Below are positions 52,343 through 61,235 of a DNA stretch of 64,000 bases, one piece after another. The translations under genes were made by a program, and so were the position numbers. The notes below the pieces were generated by a model that saw only the letters and a list, made by a program, of their open reading frames with translations, ran no database searches and was not told the origin of the DNA. How positions within the stretch are numbered: position 1 is the first letter of the stretch; each line of letters starts with the position of its first letter. This stretch comes from Halomonas lysinitropha (GTDB lineage: Bacteria; Pseudomonadota; Gammaproteobacteria; Pseudomonadales; Halomonadaceae). The DNA is taken from contig NZ_CABVOU010000042.1 in assembly GCF_902500215.1 (NCBI RefSeq), positions 1 through 64,000 on the forward strand. The letters run 5' to 3'.

Positions 52343-53077
52343 ATGGGAACGCCTCATATCAATGCCGAGTGCGGCGACTTCGCCGATACCGTGCTGATGC
52401 CCGGCGACCCGCTTCGCGCAACGTATATCGCCGAGACCTTTCTCGACGAGGTCCGCCAGGTCAACACGGTGCGCAGCATGGCCGGCTATACCGGCACCTA
52501 CAAGGGCCGCGAGATCTCGGTAATGGGGCACGGCATGGGCATCCCCTCGGTTTCCATCTATGCCAAGGAGCTGATCACCGAATACGATGTCAGCACGCTG
52601 ATCCGCGTCGGCTCCTGCGGTGCGGTTCGCGACGACGTGGCGGTGCGGGACCTGGTGATCGGCCTGGGCGCCTGCACCGACTCCGGGGTCAATCGGACGC
52701 GGTTCGGCGGCATGGACTTCTCTGCCATCGCCGACTTCGCCCTGACCCGTGCCCTGGCCGACGCCGCCCTTGACCTCGGCGTGACGACGAGGATCGGCAA
52801 CCTCTTCTCGGCGGATCTGTTCTACGACCCGCGTCCCGAGACCGCCGAATTGCTGAGGCGCTACGGCATCGTCGGGGTGGAGATGGAGGCCGCCGGCCTC
52901 TATGGGGTGGCCGCCGAGTTCGGCGCCCGCGCGGCCACGGTCTGCACCGTCTCGGACCATATCCTCAGGGGGGAATCCCTTTCCAGCGCCGAGCGACAGA
53001 GTACCTTCGCCGAGATGATGGAGATCGCCCTGGAGAGTGTGCTGCGCGATGATGCCGCCCGGGAGGCGACGCCATGA
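52343..53077 (+). CDS. deoD: purine-nucleoside phosphorylase, DeoD type
   Basis: DeoD phosphorolyses purine (deoxy)nucleosides. The 244-residue protein closely follows E. coli DeoD (239): [20 protein letters not shown] at the start with the substrate histidine, then [21 protein letters not shown] and [19 protein letters not shown]. The catalytic aspartate lies in [13 protein letters not shown] at about residue 206. GGGAGG lies six bases before the ATG. It overlaps cdd by four bases (ATGA). The hexameric bacterial form is expected. Confidence 0.95.
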   Translation: MGTPHINAECGDFADTVLMPGDPLRATYIAETFLDEVRQVNTVRSMAGYTGTYKGREISVMGHGMGIPSVSIYAKELITEYDVSTLIRVGSCGAVRDDVAVRDLVIGLGACTDSGVNRTRFGGMDFSAIADFALTRALADAALDLGVTTRIGNLFSADLFYDPRPETAELLRRYGIVGVEMEAAGLYGVAAEFGARAATVCTVSDHILRGESLSSAERQSTFAEMMEIALESVLRDDAAREATP

Positions 53078-53496
53078 ACGATTCCATCGACCCTGCCATC
53101 GTCGCGGCACTGCTGGCGGTGCGCGACCGCGCCTATGCGCCCTACTCCCATCACCCGGTGGGGGCCCTGGTGGTCAGCGAGAGCGGCGCCCGCTATGCCG
53201 GCGCCAACGTGGAGGTCGCCCACTACAAGGGGATCTGCGCCGAGGCCTCGGCGATCGCCGCCATGGCCAGCGCCGGCGAACGCCAGCTGCAGGAGGTCTG
53301 GGTGATCGGTCCCGGCCGGCACCTCTGCACGCCCTGCGGCGACTGCCGCCAGCGCATCCGCGAGTTCGCCACCCCCGAGACCCGCATCCGGGTGGTGGAC
53401 ACCGAGGGCCGACTGCTCAAGGCGTACGACATGGAGGCACTGCTGCCGGACTCCTTCGGGCCCGAGAACCTAAGCCCCGAGGCCCTGCAAGACTAG
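53074..53496 (+). CDS. cdd: cytidine deaminase
   Basis: Cdd converts cytidine and deoxycytidine to uridine forms. The 140-residue length is that of the small tetrameric class. The zinc site is [15 protein letters not shown] (Cys and catalytic Glu at about residues 54-56) with [14 protein letters not shown] near 87-100. [15 protein letters not shown] near the start binds the nucleoside. Starts within deoD, so the last gene of the deo operon. Feeds deoxyuridine to DeoA. Confidence 0.93.
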   Translation: MNDSIDPAIVAALLAVRDRAYAPYSHHPVGALVVSESGARYAGANVEVAHYKGICAEASAIAAMASAGERQLQEVWVIGPGRHLCTPCGDCRQRIREFATPETRIRVVDTEGRLLKAYDMEALLPDSFGPENLSPEALQD

Positions 53497-53547
53497 TGGC
53501 TGTCGCTATACTTTCGTCACTCACTCTGGAAACGTCGGAGCCTGTTC

Positions 53548-54288
53548 ATGTCTCGTTCAATCGACATTCCCGCCGCCGACGGCACCATCGACGCCCATAT
53601 CGTCACGCCCGATAACGCCGCCGGCCCGCTGCCGGCCGTGGTGCTGTTCACCGATATCGGCGGCCTGCGCCCCTGCTATCACGAGAAGGCCCAGCAGGTC
53701 GCGGACCACGGCTACGCCCTGCTGATGCCCAACCTCTACTACCGCGACGCGGCAGGGACCGTGGTGCCGGAGGGCAAGTCCTTTCGCGACCCGGACGTGC
53801 GACCGACCCTGCTCGAGTATGCCGCCCGCCTGACCCCCGAGGCACAGGCCCGAGACTTCACCGCCCTGCTGAGCTGCCTCGATAGCGAAGCCGAGTTCGC
53901 GCCCGGCAAGGTGGGCGTGGTCGGCTACTGCATGACCGGCGCCTTCGCACTGCGCATGGCGGCACAGCACCCCGGCCGCGTGGCCGCCGCGGCCGGCTTC
54001 CACTCGGCTCGCCTGGCAGAGGCCGACGATCCAGACAGTCCCGTGCATGGGGTCGATACCATCGAGGCACGGGTCTATTTCGGCCATGCCGACCAGGATG
54101 CGCTGCTGCCCCCCGAGCAGATCGCCCGCATGGACGAGGCACTGGCCCAGGCCGGCGTGCACTTCACCACGGAACTCTTCAAGGGTGCAGCCCACGGCTT
54201 CACCGCCAAGGACGCCCCCTCCTACGATGCGGCCGCCGATGCCCTGCACCACAAGCGACTCGCCATGCTCCTTGAGGAGACGCTGTAG
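53548..54288 (+). CDS. dienelactone hydrolase family protein
   Basis: The 246-residue alpha/beta hydrolase has the nucleophile cysteine in VGVVGYCMTGAFALRMAAQ at about residues 122-140, as in dienelactone hydrolases. The acid lies in FGHADQDALLPPEQ, and the histidine in FKGAAHGFTAKDAPSYD near 215. The oxyanion side is seen in LPAVVLFTDIGGLRPCYHE. Such enzymes cleave lactones or esters in the cytoplasm. It is 51 bases beyond cdd and may be read from the same message, but the role is unrelated on its face. Confidence 0.88.
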   Translation: MSRSIDIPAADGTIDAHIVTPDNAAGPLPAVVLFTDIGGLRPCYHEKAQQVADHGYALLMPNLYYRDAAGTVVPEGKSFRDPDVRPTLLEYAARLTPEAQARDFTALLSCLDSEAEFAPGKVGVVGYCMTGAFALRMAAQHPGRVAAAAGFHSARLAEADDPDSPVHGVDTIEARVYFGHADQDALLPPEQIARMDEALAQAGVHFTTELFKGAAHGFTAKDAPSYDAAADALHHKRLAMLLEETL

Positions 54289-54578
54289 CACGACGCTTGC
54301 AGAGCCGTCAGCAATCAATCAAGGCGCGCCGCAATGGACGGCAGGAAACACCCCTGAAGGAGGAGCTGGGGGGCATTTTTCAATCAGGTGAATGCCGCAT
54401 TTCAGCCAGGAGCAGACTTTGTCCCCGACAAGGAAGCGGCCCTTGGCCGGAGGCGCAGGGTATCTGGGGGAGGCGGGGTGAAAAGGTGGCTAGGCTTGAA
54501 AGAGCCCGAGTCATTTCATGTGCCAGCTATATTGACAGGCTCCGTTTCGTATTCCAGCAAGCTTGGCAGGCATGATTA
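54289..54578. other. intergenic region, no gene seen
   Basis: This 290-base region lies between convergent genes. Short frames cross it, but none has a ribosome site and coherent sequence. I find no perfect hairpin of terminator length. Composition becomes less GC-rich toward the aminotransferase gene, suggesting a boundary with differently composed DNA. Confidence 0.45.
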
Positions 54579-55754
54579 TTATCCTATGGCGTCCCGAAAT
54601 ATCGGCAAAGCCCGCTCAATCATCTCGATGTTGGCCGTCAGGCTGATCCGAAAATGGCGTCGCCGCTCGAAGAGAGTACCGGGCAAAACGAACACGGATC
54701 GCGCGGCCAGGGTTTCTATAAAGCGCAGCGCGTCGCCCCCCGGAGCCTCTCCCCACAGGTAGAATGTCCCTTCCGGGTGAACCATTTGATAGCCCCACTG
54801 CTCGAGCGAGTGGAGCATTAGATCCCGCTTCGTGGCGAGGGCATCAAGATCGATCGACACATTCTCCAAGGAAGCTACCGAGTACTGCATGAGTGCGCTA
54901 GGGAAGGTCCAACCCATCGACATCTGGACAGAGAAAGTCGCACCCTGCAGTTCCGCACGCTGCTCTGCCGGGAGACGGGGTGAGATCGCCAGGTATCCGA
55001 GCCGCTGGCCGGGAGCAAGGAGCACCTTGCCGTAGCTGTAGTCAATCAGCGTCCATGGGTAGAGCGCAGCCGGGCTCACGAAGGGCGTGTGGTTGAAACG
55101 GATGCGTCGGTAGGGTTCGTCCGAGAGCAGCCAGATGCGCGCGCCTATTCGGTTGGACGCGGAGTCCAGTAGATCGGCGAGCGCTTGCAATTGCTCTTGC
55201 GAATACACCCGGCCGGTGGGGTTGTGAGGACTGTTGACGACGACCATACGCGTACGCGGCGTGATGGCAGCGTCGATCGCTTCCAGGTCAAGGTCGAAGT
55301 CGGGCTCACTCAGGCCAACCTTGACCGGGACGAGATCTGCAGCCCGCAGCATCGAGGCGTAGCAGAACCAGCCGGGGACCGGGATGATCACCTCGTCGCC
55401 CGCGTCAAGCACCAGGCAAAAGGCGAGCGCAATGGCGGCGAAAGCGCCATGCGTCAGCGCGATATCCTCGGGCTCGAAATCAAGCCCAAGCTCACTGGAA
55501 AGCGCCTTGGCAATGAAGGCCCGCGGCTCGGGCTCACTAATCTTGTAGGCAAACCACTGCGGATTCTGCGGTTGAAGGTTCCGTGCGAGGGCCTCCACAA
55601 GTCCGGCAAGTGGCATTTCGTGGGGGTTTCCGAAGCTGAAATCGCAAGCCTCTTCGGCATTCCTTGCTTCTCCACTGCTTGAACGGAGGAAAAAATCTTC
55701 CACCAGTGCGAACTCTGCTGACGCATTCCGGCTCCGCTGTGAGAGTAACGTCAT
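54579..55754 (-). CDS. class I/II pyridoxal-phosphate aminotransferase
   Basis: The 391-residue enzyme has the fold-type I features: PHNPTGRVYSQEQLQAL near residue 175, ARIWLLSDEPYRRIRF with the PLP-binding Asp near 206, and the Schiff-base lysine in DYSYGKVLLAPGQRLGYLA near 240. The late RHFRISLTANIEMIERAL carries the substrate-carboxylate arginine near 370. GAGGTG precedes the ATG. Base composition is lower in GC and codons more mixed than in neighbours, suggesting lateral transfer. The gene stands alone, and the amino acid substrate cannot be told. Confidence 0.88.
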   Translation of the reverse strand: MTLLSQRSRNASAEFALVEDFFLRSSSGEARNAEEACDFSFGNPHEMPLAGLVEALARNLQPQNPQWFAYKISEPEPRAFIAKALSSELGLDFEPEDIALTHGAFAAIALAFCLVLDAGDEVIIPVPGWFCYASMLRAADLVPVKVGLSEPDFDLDLEAIDAAITPRTRMVVVNSPHNPTGRVYSQEQLQALADLLDSASNRIGARIWLLSDEPYRRIRFNHTPFVSPAALYPWTLIDYSYGKVLLAPGQRLGYLAISPRLPAEQRAELQGATFSVQMSMGWTFPSALMQYSVASLENVSIDLDALATKRDLMLHSLEQWGYQMVHPEGTFYLWGEAPGGDALRFIETLAARSVFVLPGTLFERRRHFRISLTANIEMIERALPIFRDAIG

Positions 55755-55900
55755 AACTGCACCTCTTTCTTTCGCAGGGGGTAAAGGTGACAGAAAGATT
55801 AAGTGTAGTTCTCGGTCATAGGGATCGCTGACTATTTTCTGCGGCAGCTAATGACAGATGATCTGAAGTTGACCCGGTTCGGTGAGAGAGATGTCACGAG

Positions 55901-56074
55901 TCAGGACCGAGGGCGGTGGAGACGACGGCGATATCGCCTTCTCGACAGACGCAGGCTGCCCTTGCGAAGGCCGCGCCATGCACTGCGAAACAGCCTGGCA
56001 AAGAATTCGGCCCGCAATCGGGCATTGCGCTGCTCGAGTTTCTGAATTTGCGGATTCGGATTGTGGAAGGCCAT
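55901..56074 (-). CDS. small basic protein, DUF1127/RSP_7527-like
   Basis: The 57-residue product ends in a run of arginines (RLSRRRYRRRLHRPRS). Its middle, ARLRAEFFARLFRSAWRGL, resembles the amphipathic helix of small DUF1127- or RSP_7527-type proteins. A near-perfect AGGAGGTGA sits about five bases before the ATG at 56074. An in-frame ATG at 56206, giving a 101-residue form, also has AGGAGG seven bases upstream, so two forms may exist. Small DUF1127 proteins are linked to stress and RNA or phosphate metabolism in other bacteria. Here the role is unknown. Confidence 0.6.
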   Translation of the reverse strand: MAFHNPNPQIQKLEQRNARLRAEFFARLFRSAWRGLRKGSLRLSRRRYRRRLHRPRS

Positions 56075-56304
56075 CGCTATCACCTCCTCCGCCAACGCGA
56101 GCATACTGGATGTGTAGCATAAGGGCACCGCGCATGCTTTTTGTGGTTGCCCAAAAGTCAGGGATCGACCAAGAGCGGACGTTGAACCAAGCTGATATAA
56201 CGTCATCAATCAACCTCCTGAGGTACGAGAGTCGGCTAGGCTAGCTTTTTTGAGGGATATTGACTTGAGCCTGAAGCACCATGGGCCAGTCATCCCGCTA
56301 GGCT

Positions 56305-57771
56305 TCATCCCCCCGGCCCCTCCTCGTGCACCAGCTCCACATCGACGATGCGCGAGCGGCTCATGACGATCTTCCAGCGCTGCAGCAGCGGTTCGCCGTC
56401 GCCCTCCACCTCGCGAATCACCAGGTTGATCAGGTGGCGCTTCTCCACCGGCTCGCGGACTACCTGCCCCTTCTCCTCCAGCCGGTAGACGTCGTGGCTG
56501 CCCTTGTCCATCAGCCTTGCCAGCGACGAAAGATCCAGCGTCAGGGTCTCTCGGGTACGGTCGTAGCCGCTGAGGAAGCGCGTCGGCGACATGCGCGAGC
56601 TGGAGCGGTAACGCAGCACGACCTCCTCGCGCTGTGCCAGGTTGCGCTTGCGCACCCGGCGGATCTGTTCGTCTAGCCGGGTATAGCGCTGATAATCGAA
56701 CCACTCGAGCTGGCGACCCAGGACGGCATTGCTGGTGGGGTCCAGGTAGCGGCGCCGCCACTTGGGACGGCCCCGGCGCAGCCAGCGCCACAGGGTGATG
56801 CGCAGGTCGTCCTTGAATACCTCGCGCAGCGCATAGATCACCGCCAGGGTCAGCACGAAGAGCGCGGTAATGTCACCCAGTGACTCGCGAGCCTGCAGCA
56901 GGCCCAGGGAGACGAAGCTCATCACCACCGCCGTGACGAACGCCTTCAGCGCCTTCTGCTCGCCGCCGCCGAGCTCCTGGCTACGCTGCTTGAGGGTCAC
57001 GGGATACTCGATCAGCCGCCTCAGCAGGCGCATCTTGTTGGACATCCGGGTGGGGTCCCGAATGACGCGCTCGGAATTGTACTCCCGTGTCCGGCGATGC
57101 TCGATCTCGTCTCGGCAGATCGTCAACAGACCCTCGCGGATTTCCCGGTAGCCGTTGCCTCGTGGCAGGTGGGCCACCAGCGCCAGCAGGTTCTGCTCGG
57201 TGAACCAGGAGAGGTAATTGTCGATATTGGCAAAATAGCGATGCAGGCTCTCGTCGGACGGTTCCTGGCGGCGCAGTCGTCCCAGGATACCCCGCGCCAG
57301 ATCGGTGGTCTCTTCGAGCTGGGTGCGCAGCCGGTCGACCTCCTCGTCGTCCTGCGCCGTGCCGGCCCGGGAAGGGTCCTGTGCCTTTGTCGTCTTGTCG
57401 TCGCCGCGCCTGTCAGACGCTCGGACCCGGCGCGAAAGCTCCAGCAGCGATTGGGTGGAGCGCTCCAGTGCCACCACGTACTGGTAGGCATAGAGGCTCA
57501 GCCCCAGGCGGTACTGATCGGCATCGAGCCGCTTGCCCGCCAGGCGGCTCATCACCAGCGGCAGCTGATGGCGGTCGCTGTAGTAGGTCCGCTTGACATG
57601 GATAGCGCCATGGTAGAACGCCTCCTCAGAGAGCACATGAGGGCTCAGGCCGAGGTCGGCGGGCACAAAGAGGAACACGTCCAGCCGGTGAGAGGTCTCC
57701 TCGCGGAGCACGCGGGAGACCTTGAGATGCAGGCTGTCCCGGCGCTCGACCGTGATCTGGTGGGTCGCCAT
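56305..57771 (-). CDS. large hypothetical protein with two membrane helices
   Basis: I do not recognise this 488-residue protein. Residues 1-265 are soluble, with a charged linker near 125-150 (RRGDDKTTKAQDPSRAG). Two hydrophobic segments follow at about 272-310. The final 170 residues are basic and soluble (RLARRGRPKWRRR-like, then YRSSSRMSPTRFLSGYDR). The gene lies five bases downstream of the MscS channel gene in the same direction, so the two are surely co-transcribed. An envelope or channel-associated role is suggested by this, but nothing in the sequence confirms it. Confidence 0.7.
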   Translation of the reverse strand: MATHQITVERRDSLHLKVSRVLREETSHRLDVFLFVPADLGLSPHVLSEEAFYHGAIHVKRTYYSDRHQLPLVMSRLAGKRLDADQYRLGLSLYAYQYVVALERSTQSLLELSRRVRASDRRGDDKTTKAQDPSRAGTAQDDEEVDRLRTQLEETTDLARGILGRLRRQEPSDESLHRYFANIDNYLSWFTEQNLLALVAHLPRGNGYREIREGLLTICRDEIEHRRTREYNSERVIRDPTRMSNKMRLLRRLIEYPVTLKQRSQELGGGEQKALKAFVTAVVMSFVSLGLLQARESLGDITALFVLTLAVIYALREVFKDDLRITLWRWLRRGRPKWRRRYLDPTSNAVLGRQLEWFDYQRYTRLDEQIRRVRKRNLAQREEVVLRYRSSSRMSPTRFLSGYDRTRETLTLDLSSLARLMDKGSHDVYRLEEKGQVVREPVEKRHLINLVIREVEGDGEPLLQRWKIVMSRSRIVDVELVHEEGPGG

Positions 57772-57776
57772 GGAAA

Positions 57777-60143
57777 TTAGGCGGGATCCGGGGAGCCGCC
57801 CCGGGCACTGGTATCACCGGCGGGGTCGGCGACACCGGCCTCGCCGGGCATCCGGCCGCTGGCGTCGCGCGCCTCGGCGCCCTCGCCGGTCCCGTCCAGA
57901 CGGCCTCCGCCCTGTCCTTCCATGCTGACGCTGAGGCGCGGCACGCCGAGGTCGACGGACTGTTCTTCCATGCGCTGCTTGAGCAGCAGGTTGAAGGCCC
58001 GCGCCACGTCCCACTGCATCTCCGGGGCGGTGCGGAAGCGCATACGCAGGATGGCGCAGCCGTCATCGAAGCTGTCGATGCCCTGCATCTCCAGCGGCGA
58101 CCAGATGTAGTGGCGCATCATCGGATCCTTGCGCAGCTCCAGGGCGGTCTCCTGCATCAGGGTGGTGGCATCATCGATCTTCATGTCGAAGGGGACGCGG
58201 ACCCGCATCAGGGCGATACCGAACTGGCGCGACATGTTGTGGATGGATTCGATGCGGCTGAAAGTGATGATATGGACGATGGCATCCAGATCGCGCAGGC
58301 GCACGGTGCGCAGCGTCAGCCCCTCGACGGTGCCGATATGGCCGTTGATCCTGACGAAGTCGTCTACGGCCAACGAATCCTCGATGAGAATGAAGATCCC
58401 CGTGATCAGGTCCTGCACCAATGTCTGGGCGCCAAAACCGACGGCCAGGCCGATCACCCCGGCACCGGCCAGCAGCGGCGTGACGTTCACCCCGAGGTTG
58501 GCCAGGCCGACGATCGCGGCGATGATCACGATGGTGGCGAAGATGATGTTGCGGATCATCGGCGTGATGGTCTGCGCACGTGCCAGGTTGACCCGGCGCC
58601 CCCTGGCACGCGCCGGACTGGTCAGGGCACGCTGGATGGCGGTGTCGGCGAAGATCCAGATCAGCCAGGCCAGCAGCACGGTGAAGCCGATGGCCAGCAG
58701 GGCCTGACCGATACGCACGCTGGCCACCCCCTGCTGCCCGATGCCGATCAGCGAGCCCCCCCACACCTGCAGCGAGAGCTCGGCAAAAGCGATCCAGGCG
58801 AGGACATGAGCCAGCGCATAACCGAAGCGTTCCAGGCGCTTGCGATAGTCGCTAAGCCGACGCGCCTTCGAACGCCGCTCGCCATGCCGACGGATCAGGC
58901 CGGTGACCACCAGGGTCAGCACCAGTAGCGACGCCGAGATGATCGAACGGGCCAATGCCGTTCCGACGTCGCCCCCGGTGATGAAGATCGCCAGCAACGA
59001 GCCCCCCACCAGCAGCAGCGCGGGCACATGCCACAGGCCGCCCACCAGTCGCACCACCTCGGAGGAGCTGCCGCTATCGCGCCGCAGGCTATAAGGACGA
59101 TTGCGGATCATATGCTTGATCGGGCGCTTGAAGCGCAGGATAAAGCGCCCGCTGATCAGCGCCGCCAGCACATTGGCCAGCACGGACATCAGGCTCGCCA
59201 GATCGCTGCCCATGATTCCCGAGAGGCGGCCGGAGTTGAAGGCATCGCCCAGCGCGATCAGCGCCCCGATGACAAAGAGCGGCCTCAGGCTCTGCTGCTG
59301 CAGGATCTGTACGGCGATGAAGCGATGGCCGTTGGTGAACACCGAGATCACCGTCTCCACCACCACCGAGAGGGTCCGCCCGCAGAGCGTTACATAGGCG
59401 ATGACCAGAGTCGCGGTACGCCCCGAACTCTCAGGCACCAGCTGGGCGATGCCGAGTACCAGCAGGAATGCCAACGCCCAGGGCAGCATGCGGCGCAGGA
59501 AATGGACCACCAGCAGCCCGGCGCGAGGGTCCCGGGGCAAGTCCAGAGGCCAGCCCCGGCGCCTGGCCAGCAGGCGTCCCAGGGCAATCAGTATCACCAA
59601 CAGCCCGATCCAGATCACCAGCAACACGGTCAACTCGATGACGAAGCGCAGCAGCTCCGCATTGCCGGTCTGGACCATCAGGGCCACAAGGTCGGCCCAT
59701 CCCTGTTTCAGCTGACGCTGCCACCCAGCCAATGGCAAATGGCCACCCTCGGCCTGCTCACCGAGCTCGCTGATGGTCTCTGCCAGGGCGCCTAGCAAAC
59801 CCTGAGGACGCACGACACCGGCCTCCTCGGCCGCCGGATCGTGGACCTGCTGTAACTGGCGCAGGTTCTCCAGCAGGGCCTGGCGCTGTTCGGCATCTTC
59901 GAGAGTGGTGATCACTTCTTCCAGCGAAGCCTGGAAGGCCTGGGGGTCATGGGAAGCCGACTCGTCTCCGCTTCCCGGTGTCAGGCCGGGCAGGGATAGC
60001 GTTTGGGCCAAGGCGACCGTCGACAACAGCATCAGCAGCAGCCCGGTCAGCAGGCCGCGAACGACAACGTACAGGCATCTCGCTTCAGGCACTCTTTCTA
60101 CTCCCTGGCATCTCGTTTCCCTGGCATCTCGTTTCCCTTGCAT
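57777..60143 (-). CDS. large MscS-family mechanosensitive channel (YbiO-like)
   Basis: The 788-residue protein has a signal-like first helix (VVVRGLLTGLLLMLLSTVALA), a periplasmic region to about residue 130, about nine membrane helices, then the MscS pore. The pore helix is GVNVTPLLAGAGVIGLAVGFG at about residues 575-595, followed by AQTLVQDLITGIFILIEDSLAVDD and the beta domain VRINGHIGTVEGLTLRTVRL. The C-terminus is rich in Gly, Asp and Pro. It releases solutes on osmotic downshock. GGAGG precedes the ATG at 60143, but a 16-base tandem repeat in the first codons casts doubt on it; a GTG at 60092 with GGGAG upstream is an alternative. Confidence 0.9.
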   Translation of the reverse strand: MQGKRDARETRCQGVERVPEARCLYVVVRGLLTGLLLMLLSTVALAQTLSLPGLTPGSGDESASHDPQAFQASLEEVITTLEDAEQRQALLENLRQLQQVHDPAAEEAGVVRPQGLLGALAETISELGEQAEGGHLPLAGWQRQLKQGWADLVALMVQTGNAELLRFVIELTVLLVIWIGLLVILIALGRLLARRRGWPLDLPRDPRAGLLVVHFLRRMLPWALAFLLVLGIAQLVPESSGRTATLVIAYVTLCGRTLSVVVETVISVFTNGHRFIAVQILQQQSLRPLFVIGALIALGDAFNSGRLSGIMGSDLASLMSVLANVLAALISGRFILRFKRPIKHMIRNRPYSLRRDSGSSSEVVRLVGGLWHVPALLLVGGSLLAIFITGGDVGTALARSIISASLLVLTLVVTGLIRRHGERRSKARRLSDYRKRLERFGYALAHVLAWIAFAELSLQVWGGSLIGIGQQGVASVRIGQALLAIGFTVLLAWLIWIFADTAIQRALTSPARARGRRVNLARAQTITPMIRNIIFATIVIIAAIVGLANLGVNVTPLLAGAGVIGLAVGFGAQTLVQDLITGIFILIEDSLAVDDFVRINGHIGTVEGLTLRTVRLRDLDAIVHIITFSRIESIHNMSRQFGIALMRVRVPFDMKIDDATTLMQETALELRKDPMMRHYIWSPLEMQGIDSFDDGCAILRMRFRTAPEMQWDVARAFNLLLKQRMEEQSVDLGVPRLSVSMEGQGGGRLDGTGEGAEARDASGRMPGEAGVADPAGDTSARGGSPDPA
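60105..60136. repeat. 16-base perfect tandem duplication
   Basis: CTGGCATCTCGTTTCC occurs twice head to tail at 60105-60120 and 60121-60136, at the 5' end of the channel gene. A third partial GGCATCTCG lies nearby at 60074-60082. Because 16 is not a multiple of three, gain or loss of a copy would shift the frame from the ATG at 60143. Confidence 0.9.
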
Positions 60144-60239
60144 GGCGCCTCCATGGCGAACGGACGGCGGCCCGGGCCAGATCATGATTCCCAAGGCAGT
60201 ATGGTAGGATGCCGCCATCGTGCCTTACAGGATGCCGTC

Positions 60240-61235
60240 ATGACGCCCCAATCGCCACCTGAGCCCTGCAATGCCGACGGCAAGACGCGCAGCGTCGGGG
60301 TCGAGATCGAGTTCGCTGGCCTGCCACCCAAGGAAACAGCAGAGCTCGTGAGCGAATTGTTCGGCGGCAAGGTAGAGGTACGCAGCCCCCACCGACTCAA
60401 GGTGACCGACACCCGCTGGGGGGAGTTCGGGATCGAGCTGGACACCCAGTACGCCCATCCCGACGAGACCATCATGAGTGCCGATGCCATTGGCGACAGC
60501 GAATGGGAACGCATGCGCCTGGATTTCCATACCCGGACCCGGGAGCTGATCGGCGATGTGGTCACCGGCCTGGTGCCCACCGAGATCGTCTGTCCGCCGG
60601 TGCCCTGGGACGAACTGGGAGATCTCGACGCCCTCTTCGAGGCGCTGCGCCATCGCGGGGCCAAGGGCACCGACGCCAGCATCCTCTATGGCTTCGGCCT
60701 GCATCTCAACCCCGAAGTACCGAGCCTCGAGGCAGAAAGCGTGCTGGCCTACCTGCGCGCCTACATGCTGACCGCCGCCTGGCTGCGCGAGCAGATTCAC
60801 GTGGACATCACCCGGGAAGTGCTACCGCATGCCAACCCGTTCCCGCGGGCCTACGCTCTCAGAGTGCTCGACCCGGATTACGCCCCGGACGTGGACACCC
60901 TGATCGACGATTACCTGGCCGACAACCCGACCCGCAATCGCGAGCTGGACATGTTGCCGCTGTTCGCCCACCTGCGTCCGGACCATCCCCACGAGCTGCT
61001 GCGCAACAAGCTGGTCAAGGCGAGACCGACCTTCCACTATCGCCTGCCCAATGCCCAGCTTTCCGAACCGGGCTGGGGGGCGGTCGCCGAGTGGAATCGC
61101 TGGCTGGAGGTCGAGCGGCTGGCCACCACGCCGGCGACGCTGGCCGAGCGTAGCGAGCAGTTTCTTGCCCGTCACCGTCCCTCGGCCCCGCGCCGCTGGC
61201 TGACTCGGCTGCGCCGTTGGGTGTCTCGCCAATGA
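60240..61235 (+). CDS. putative amidoligase enzyme (amidoligase_2 family)
   Basis: The 331-residue protein matches the amidoligase family, a branch of the glutamine-synthetase/COOH-NH2 ligase fold that should form amide bonds using ATP. Visible features are RSVGVEIEFAGLPPKETAEL with the metal-binding EIE (about residues 17-36), IELDTQYAHPDE, GFGLHLNPEVPS (about 157-168) and a late ARPTFHYRLPNAQL. AGGA lies before the ATG at 60240. Its stop overlaps the start of a C26-type glutamine amidotransferase gene, the partner found with these enzymes by comparative genomics. The substrates, probably an amino acid and an amine, are unknown. Confidence 0.88.
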   Translation: MTPQSPPEPCNADGKTRSVGVEIEFAGLPPKETAELVSELFGGKVEVRSPHRLKVTDTRWGEFGIELDTQYAHPDETIMSADAIGDSEWERMRLDFHTRTRELIGDVVTGLVPTEIVCPPVPWDELGDLDALFEALRHRGAKGTDASILYGFGLHLNPEVPSLEAESVLAYLRAYMLTAAWLREQIHVDITREVLPHANPFPRAYALRVLDPDYAPDVDTLIDDYLADNPTRNRELDMLPLFAHLRPDHPHELLRNKLVKARPTFHYRLPNAQLSEPGWGAVAEWNRWLEVERLATTPATLAERSEQFLARHRPSAPRRWLTRLRRWVSRQ

